Below are positions 59,133 through 64,000 of a stretch of DNA of 64,000 nt, piece by piece; position 1 is the first letter of the stretch; each line of letters begins with the position of its first letter. Source of the DNA: Symbiodinium natans. Taxonomy: Eukaryota > Sar > Dinophyceae > Suessiales > Symbiodiniaceae. The position numbers and the translations under genes are program-made. Location of the stretch: positions 1 to 64,000 of the forward strand of contig CAJNDS010000804.1 of assembly GCA_905221605.1 (NCBI GenBank), in the 5' to 3' direction. The notes under the pieces are model-generated. The model saw only the letters and a program-made list of their open reading frames with translations, did no database searches and was not told the DNA's origin.

Positions 59133-59489
59133 ATGGACGAATGGAGTTTGAAGAAACGGCAAGAGGCGATTGGAATGTCACAAGTTGCTCTGCACTTCTC
59201 GGGCAACTCTGTCAGGACAAGATTTGTGCGTTGGGATTACACAGTCCCGGGGAGACGCCCTCAGGAGAAGAGTGGAACGCCCATGATCAGTGTCAAACTT
59301 CCTTTTTCTAAGGCACAGAAAATCAAAGCCATCAACAGCAAACGAGCTGAGCTTCTGCGAGAGCAGAAGGTGTGCAGCAGACAGTTTTCGCTGATGTTGT
59401 CCGACCACTCTCAGCTTGGCGGCAAGGCGTTGGCGAAAGGGTTGAGAAGATCAGTTGGGGAGGAACCCGTACATGGGAAATTCATGTGA
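59133..59489 (+). CDS. Small basic ORF, unknown
   Basis: 118 codons from ATG 59133 (MDEWSLKKRQEAIGMSQVAL...). It is charged, with a Lys/Arg/Glu-rich helical stretch near residues 65-85. No domain is recognised. It could be an exon of a host gene; no support from neighbours. Confidence 0.3.
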   Translation: MDEWSLKKRQEAIGMSQVALHFSGNSVRTRFVRWDYTVPGRRPQEKSGTPMISVKLPFSKAQKIKAINSKRAELLREQKVCSRQFSLMLSDHSQLGGKALAKGLRRSVGEEPVHGKFM

Positions 59490-61263
59490 AGGGGTGGTCT
59501 TCAAGATCATTTTGCCGAAGGGGAGGGGGGCATGCTTTGCAGGATATCATCGTGCAGCTGGACACTCGGGGGAATTCGTGAGACGTGGAATGCATCAAAC
59601 AACCATCATCAGATCTTGGACACGTTGTCGGTGGTTGCCAAGGCGAAGCAACGTGAAGGCGCAGCAGGTTGCAGTAAAGAAGCCTCGGACTCGGAATTCA
59701 AACAGCAGCGAGCCGGGCCGAAAACGTCGAGCTTCAGGTCCCGGCAGATGTTTGGCTCCATGCGATGTGCCCAGGGCAATATACATCTTCAAGCTGTGCC
59801 TGGCTGCCGGTATCTGCCGAGGGACTCCCATCGAAAACCGATTCCCAGCGAGGAGACGCCAGAAGGGCAGGAGGCTTAGCCGCGCCCGTTCTTTGTGGGG
59901 CGAACAACAGCAGTCCCGCAAGAGACGAGATGAGATTTTGCAGGATGCAGCTCAAGCTGTTTGATAAGCTGTGTGCCTTGTATGGTTGTATGTCCCACAA
60001 GCACACGTCGCACCTTTGGTGCAGAAGGGATTCTGGAGAGGAATGAGATGCCTGAACTTCCTTCAGCATTTGCTTGGTCCAGCAGGGGCACAGTTTAGTC
60101 CCACTGGAGTGCCTCTGTAGCTGCTAGTAGGTTGGGGCAGAAGGCAAAAAATGTATCCGCACAATGACATTGGCAGCACTAAGGTTATCGCAGACCTTGC
60201 AGACGGTGTTGCGGGTGTCACAAGAACTGGAATCACTGCAGAAAGAGGCATGCGGCTTTGCATTCTCACAGCTTTCCACTGGCGTGCCGTTTTCTTGAAG
60301 TGGCCCGAATTTTTATGCCAGGTTCAGCAGCTGGAGAAGGCTTCCCATGTTGCAGCGATAGGATGTTTTGAGAACTGGAGGATGCTTGAGATTCCCTGCT
60401 CTGGTTGCACGTGTGGCTGCACGTGTGACTGAGGCGGAGAAAGTGGAGCAGCTCAAAGGAGCACAGGCTCCCTCAAAACATCTGCCACTGCTAAACGTGA
60501 AGCTTCAGATTGGAGCCAGGGTTGTTGCTTTCGCTTTTTTTGTTCTGTCGAGGTCAAAGTCAATACTTTGAACGACTGGTTTGGCAGGCATGGCCCAACA
60601 CGCTACATAGCCGATCGGACCGTTGAGTTCTGATTTAGCGAGCACTTCACGTATAGGTATGGTGAGCCGAAACGCCAGTCACAGCCTGTCGAAATGGTCG
60701 GGTTCTGAGTGTTCTCTTGTGATAAAGAAAGCGGCGACAAATGAAAGGAAAGGCTTTTGTGGCTCTCGAGAGGCGCGCTCGTGCGTCATGAAGCCTCGAA
60801 GGCTCCCCTTCTTGGGTGCGCCGAGCTCCGTCTCTGCCGGGGGGCGCCTGTTGTTGAATTGGTGAGAACGTGAGAGGTACGTCGAATGCCGTGACCCTGC
60901 GCAAGGGCCATCTCATCAAGTGAGGGTGTGCGCACGAGTGAGAGAGCGAGATTGTTAGGAGCTTACTGCGCCACTCCCTTCGAAAGCGGCCTTCCAAATA
61001 TGGAGGCGTGCGAGGTGCAGTGAGCTCAAAAAAACGTGCCTGTGTCTAGGCTCTAAGACTCTAAAGGAACCTTCCGGAGTTGAAGCCGTGCCATGACAGT
61101 TGAAGCTGAGCATTGTCTTTTTGGTTGTTTCTCGGTCTCAAGCCCGCAAAAGGGATCTCATCCAGTCTCTTGTCACATTCGAGTGCCCCCAATTGTTCTT
61201 ATTCGCTCTTAATTAATGCAGGTGAACATATTTCTAGTAGACCGTTCACATGCGCTCGCTGCC
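59490..61263. other. Noncoding stretch upstream of the TFIIH gene
   Basis: No supported gene. Several 80-110-codon frames overlap on both strands without domain content. The first coding exon of the p62 homologue begins at 61264. Confidence 0.35.
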
Positions 61264-61390
61264 ATGGAGCCCGAATGCTGGGACGGGGAGGTGGTTCTGG
61301 TAAAGTGGCCCGCAAAGTGTCGCAAGCTGCAGGGGAAGCTTCTTCTAACTGCCACGAGGACAGGCAGACTTTCACAAAGACTCAGCAGAA
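61264..61390 (+). CDS. TFIIH p62/TFB1 homologue, candidate first exon (PH domain start)
   Basis: ATG 61264 sits in GCCATGG context. MEPECWDGEVVLVKWPAKCR and the following GKLLLTATRT resemble the first strands of the PH domain at the N-terminus of TFIIH subunit p62 (EV..V...QKGxLxLTxxR). The frame then loses similarity, so an intron probably starts near 61.36-61.40 kb; dinoflagellate introns often have non-GT donors, and I cannot fix the site. The second half of the PH domain lies in the next coding block. Confidence 0.5.
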
Positions 61391-61559
61391 CATCTTCTTT
61401 TTTGCTTGTTCATTTTTTTGGGCCTGATGCGCCAGGCTGGTTCACATTCCCGATTCACCTGACACACAGACTGGTGCCGTGAACAGAGTTGTTGGCATTT
61501 GTTTGCTCATGCTAAGTCGTCGAAGCGTCCAGTATGTCTAGCCAGTACGAATGGGCATT

Positions 61560-63253
61560 GCCCGTATGGATTGCGAGAGACCGGCTTAGGAAATTCTTTG
61601 GAGATCCAGCTTGCCGGAGCCAGGAGCATAAAGCTTGAGATCTCCAAGAAACGGCCTGGTTTTGACGAGGCTTTGGTTCGCCTTTCCAACCTACCGTCTC
61701 CACCGGGGAAGCTCGTGGTTGAGTTCACATGTCCTCAAAACAAGTGGGCGCACCTGAGCGAGCTTTCAGAATGGATGCGGGCACGTGAGCAGGAAGCCAA
61801 ACGGCTGGAAGAGGAGCAGCGACAAGAAGCAGAAACCCTCGGGGAGCAGCTGCGCTCGGTCTTGTCTTCTCCGGAATTGAGCCAGCAATACCAGTACTTG
61901 GTGAAGCAGACTGGGATCCTCACATCTTCGGAGTTCCTTGAACAGCATGCGCACGAGATCTCATTGCTTAAGCCACTGCCCGAAGCACCGGCAGTGGATT
62001 TAGCTCCTTTGCGCGTCGTTGCAGCTGCGCACCGCTCTGACCATGTAGTCAGCCCAGAAGATCGCTCAGCAATATTCAAAGAGCTTCCCGAATTAGGGCA
62101 GCTCCATTCTGCAACGGTTCCATCCATGATGACAGAGGCTCAGTTCTGGGAGAGGTGTTTGAGAAGCCGTTTCTTTATGACCGCTGCGGGGAAGGAGGTG
62201 CCCGCTTCACATCCTGAGGACCGGTTGTTCGATTCGCTAAGCACATCCAAGCCGCCAACGGAGCCAAGAGAGCCAAGAGAGCCAACGTTTCGAGCCATCC
62301 TTTCACACCTCGAGGTGGACCTGACAGGTGACTTTGAAGCTGATCGGCCCTCGAAGAAAAGCCGGACTGGCGCTCTCATCAGCCGGCTCAATGAGCGAAG
62401 TGCTGGAGCTACTGCTGCCATGCCCACGGCTCCCGAAGGAGGCGCTCGACCACCAGGAGGCGTAGCTCCAGTAGGTACAGGTCTCCATGAAGCGGTGGAG
62501 AAACGACGATTTGAACTCCGGAATGCAACCAAGGAATTACAGGAGGATCTGGGCATGGCCAGTGCGGACACTTCCTCTGAAACTTTTTCTCGGCCTGCTC
62601 AATTGCAACTGAAGCCAGGAGCCGGTGCTTTGTCCACCGTTCCCGAGAAGAGAGGCTCGGATGCAACGGCTAAAGTCAGCCATACCAGCTTGGCAACCCC
62701 ACCAACATGGACTTTTGAGAAGGGTCCATCTGTCTCAGAAGCCGGCACGCGGTGGGTTCTCAAAACTTCGACCGATGAGCTTCTAGCAGCTGAGCGGCTT
62801 CTTCCACTGTCTGGAAGTGGCGGGGATGCCCACACCCACACGGTTGCACCGGAGCCAGTGGTCAGGGCAGTGACTCTCCTGCGCCACTTTTGGTCGAGCC
62901 GTGTCGCTGAGAAGGACATGCGCGCCAAGCTAGCTGGTGAGGCCGCCAATCTTCTCGGCGCCCTTGTTGACATCAGCAAAGGTGGTGGAAGGAACAAGGC
63001 TGCTATGGCGAGGTCAATCATTCCAGCTCTGCGCCAGGCATTGGACCTCCATGCCCAAGCAGCATCACTAATGGTAGCCTCGAAAACATTGATTGCCTCG
63101 CGAGCCCTTCATTTTCTGAAGACATTCTGGGGGAGGTGCTCTGAGTTGCAGTGTTTGATGTGGCTCAACTCCCGATTTCAAATCGACACAGCACAAAGCC
63201 CAAGCATGGTGGCCACCACGTCTAGAACTGAATCCCAGGACACCTCCGAGTAA
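61560..63253 (+). CDS. TFB1: TFIIH core subunit p62/TFB1 homologue
   Basis: The frame is open from 61499 (no ATG, hence exon-like) to TAA 63251-63253. About 61.60-61.74 kb encodes the end of the PH domain (SIKLEISKKRPGFDEALVRL...LVVEFT), and then a charged helix. BSD domain 1 is ELSQQYQYLVKQTGILTSSE-FLEQH (about 61.87-61.96 kb). BSD domain 2 is FKELPELGQL...MMTEAQFWERCLRSRFFM (about 62.08-62.18 kb), with a following RLFDSL. A variable middle follows, then a C-terminal helical part with VRAVTLLRHFWSS, as in p62. The protein is a scaffold of TFIIH in transcription initiation and nucleotide-excision repair in the nucleus. Domain order and length (about 560 residues plus exon 1) match the family. 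It is intact, unlike the mobile elements around it. Confidence 0.87.
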
Positions 63254-63321
63254 GCATTCATTGGTGCAGTTTTAGCAGGTTTCGCCGAGGGTTTCACCCA
63301 CTCTACTCATGGCATCCGAAT

Positions 63322-63540
63322 TGCCAGATCAACTTGCCAGCGATCTGGAAGCACGTGCCATTCTTGGCACAAGGGTCTGGAGCTTTGCATGGCTTCGCCT
63401 TCCATGCTCTTGGGTTGTGCCAAGGTTTGCAGCGCTTGGAGCTTCACCTCCAGCAGCTGGATGGGTTGGACCGGCGAGTGTCCATTGTAGAAGAACGGCT
63501 GTGTCCCGGCCAAAAAATCTCCTTGTTGATTTTTCGCAGG
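63322..63540 (+). CDS. Possible exon downstream of TFB1
   Basis: In one frame 63334-63530 reads AIWKHVPFLAQGSGALHGFA, then GLCQGLQRLELHLQQLDGLD and RRVSIVEERL, with good coding character. It loses it near 63530, where an intron could start. An overlapping frame has an ATG at 63309 (MASELPDQLASDLEARAILG) that could be its start after a frame change. The family is unknown. Confidence 0.3.
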
Positions 63541-64000
63541 ATATGCCAACAAGCAGAATGTACGTTGTGTCACAAGGCGAAGTGGTCCTGTTTCGGCAGA
63601 TGTTCCCCAGCCGCCTGCATCGGATCCACATCCGGTGCCGTCGAAAAACGACGATGAAATCCTAGTGCCATTGAACGTTCCTTTACAAGAGGTGGCTGCA
63701 AGCCCCTTGGCGTTCAAACATGACTAGTATCATCACTTACGTACTGGACGCATAATCCTGGGAAATGGTGTGCAACGTACACGACTTGTCAACCACTGAG
63801 GTGCTGCACCGCCTCTAGACACGCCGCGTCCATTACCTGTTGAGGAGGAGGAGTGCTCTCCGCGGCTGGATAGAATTGTGCGGAGTTTATGCGGAGGATA
63901 GGGCAAGCATCTGCAGTGCCATGAGTGCCAATAGTCAAGTGCCAAGTCATTCTTAATTCTGGGCCCATTGAGTTAAGGCCGGAGGCCGAGGATCGGTGGG
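63541..64000. other. Window end, no supported gene
   Basis: Only short overlapping frames on both strands; nothing recognisable. Confidence 0.4.

Overview
The window is nuclear DNA of a dinoflagellate and is mostly retrotransposon sequence. Three observations support this. (1) A tandem relic of the dinoflagellate spliced leader (GCCATTTTGGTTCAAG followed by CCATTTTGGCTCAAG) lies 8 bases before an ATG at 47781. (2) Coding regions are GC-rich, with the Gag, Copia and LINE protein families I associate with dinoflagellates. (3) A few host-like genes (a PPR protein and a TFIIH p62 homologue) sit among decayed mobile elements. I cannot assign a genus. No rRNA, tRNA or CRISPR array was found.

Layout. 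1-7682: a LINE (LINE-A, + strand) with ORF1, a partial endonuclease, reverse transcriptase, zinc fingers and a C-terminal ubiquitin-specific-protease-like domain. 7683-16690: a defective tyrosine-recombinase (YR) retroelement (YR-2) with split direct repeats, broken YR, Gag and DNA-methyltransferase genes, and no RT. 16691-17820: the 3' end of a Copia element. 17.8-24.2 kb: mostly noncoding, with several hairpin arrays. 24.27-26.02 kb: a broken minus-strand gene with CCCH zinc fingers, carrying a 51-bp poly(A)-tailed micro-insertion. 26-34.2 kb: noncoding repeats, a GTG microsatellite, GAACC palindromes, an AT-rich island and satellites. 34901-43926: an almost intact YR retroelement (YR-1). 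43.9-47.6 kb: LINE-C fragments on the minus strand. 47.74-54.28 kb: a plus-strand LINE-C copy split by a minus-strand LINE-B (about 49.25-53.71 kb). 54.98-56.76 kb: a PPR gene. 57-61 kb: sparse, with a (TG)n tract. 61.26-63.25 kb: a TFIIH p62/TFB1 homologue.

The most notable element is YR-1. Its order is A1 repeat, short coiled-coil ORF, tyrosine recombinase, three hairpins, Gag, a TET/JBP-like 2-oxoglutarate dioxygenase, a C5-type DNA methyltransferase, RT-RNase H, then B1-A2-B2. Gag and the dioxygenase share one frame and are separated only by a UGA in the readthrough context UGA-CUA-G. The dioxygenase to methyltransferase step needs a +1 shift, and the methyltransferase to RT step a -1 shift or re-initiation. 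A single mobile element would therefore encode both a DNA-methylating and a base-oxidising activity, in a lineage known for 5-methylcytosine and 5-hydroxymethyluracil. A1 and A2 are identical over 352 bp, so the copy looks recent, and the interrupted host sequence appears to rejoin without a target-site duplication.

A second theme is short hairpins with a fixed loop and changing stems: AAGG loops (8.64-8.89 kb), GACCTTCGGGC loops (37.55-37.77 kb), an 18-nt loop with core AGTAAGNGCGAGAA (19.75-19.90 kb, and an imperfect copy at 23.41 kb), C-run loops (20.93-21.11 kb) and GAACC-NN-GGTTC palindromes (28.98-29.94 kb). The stem changes are compensatory, which suggests selection for, or generation through, a folded single strand.
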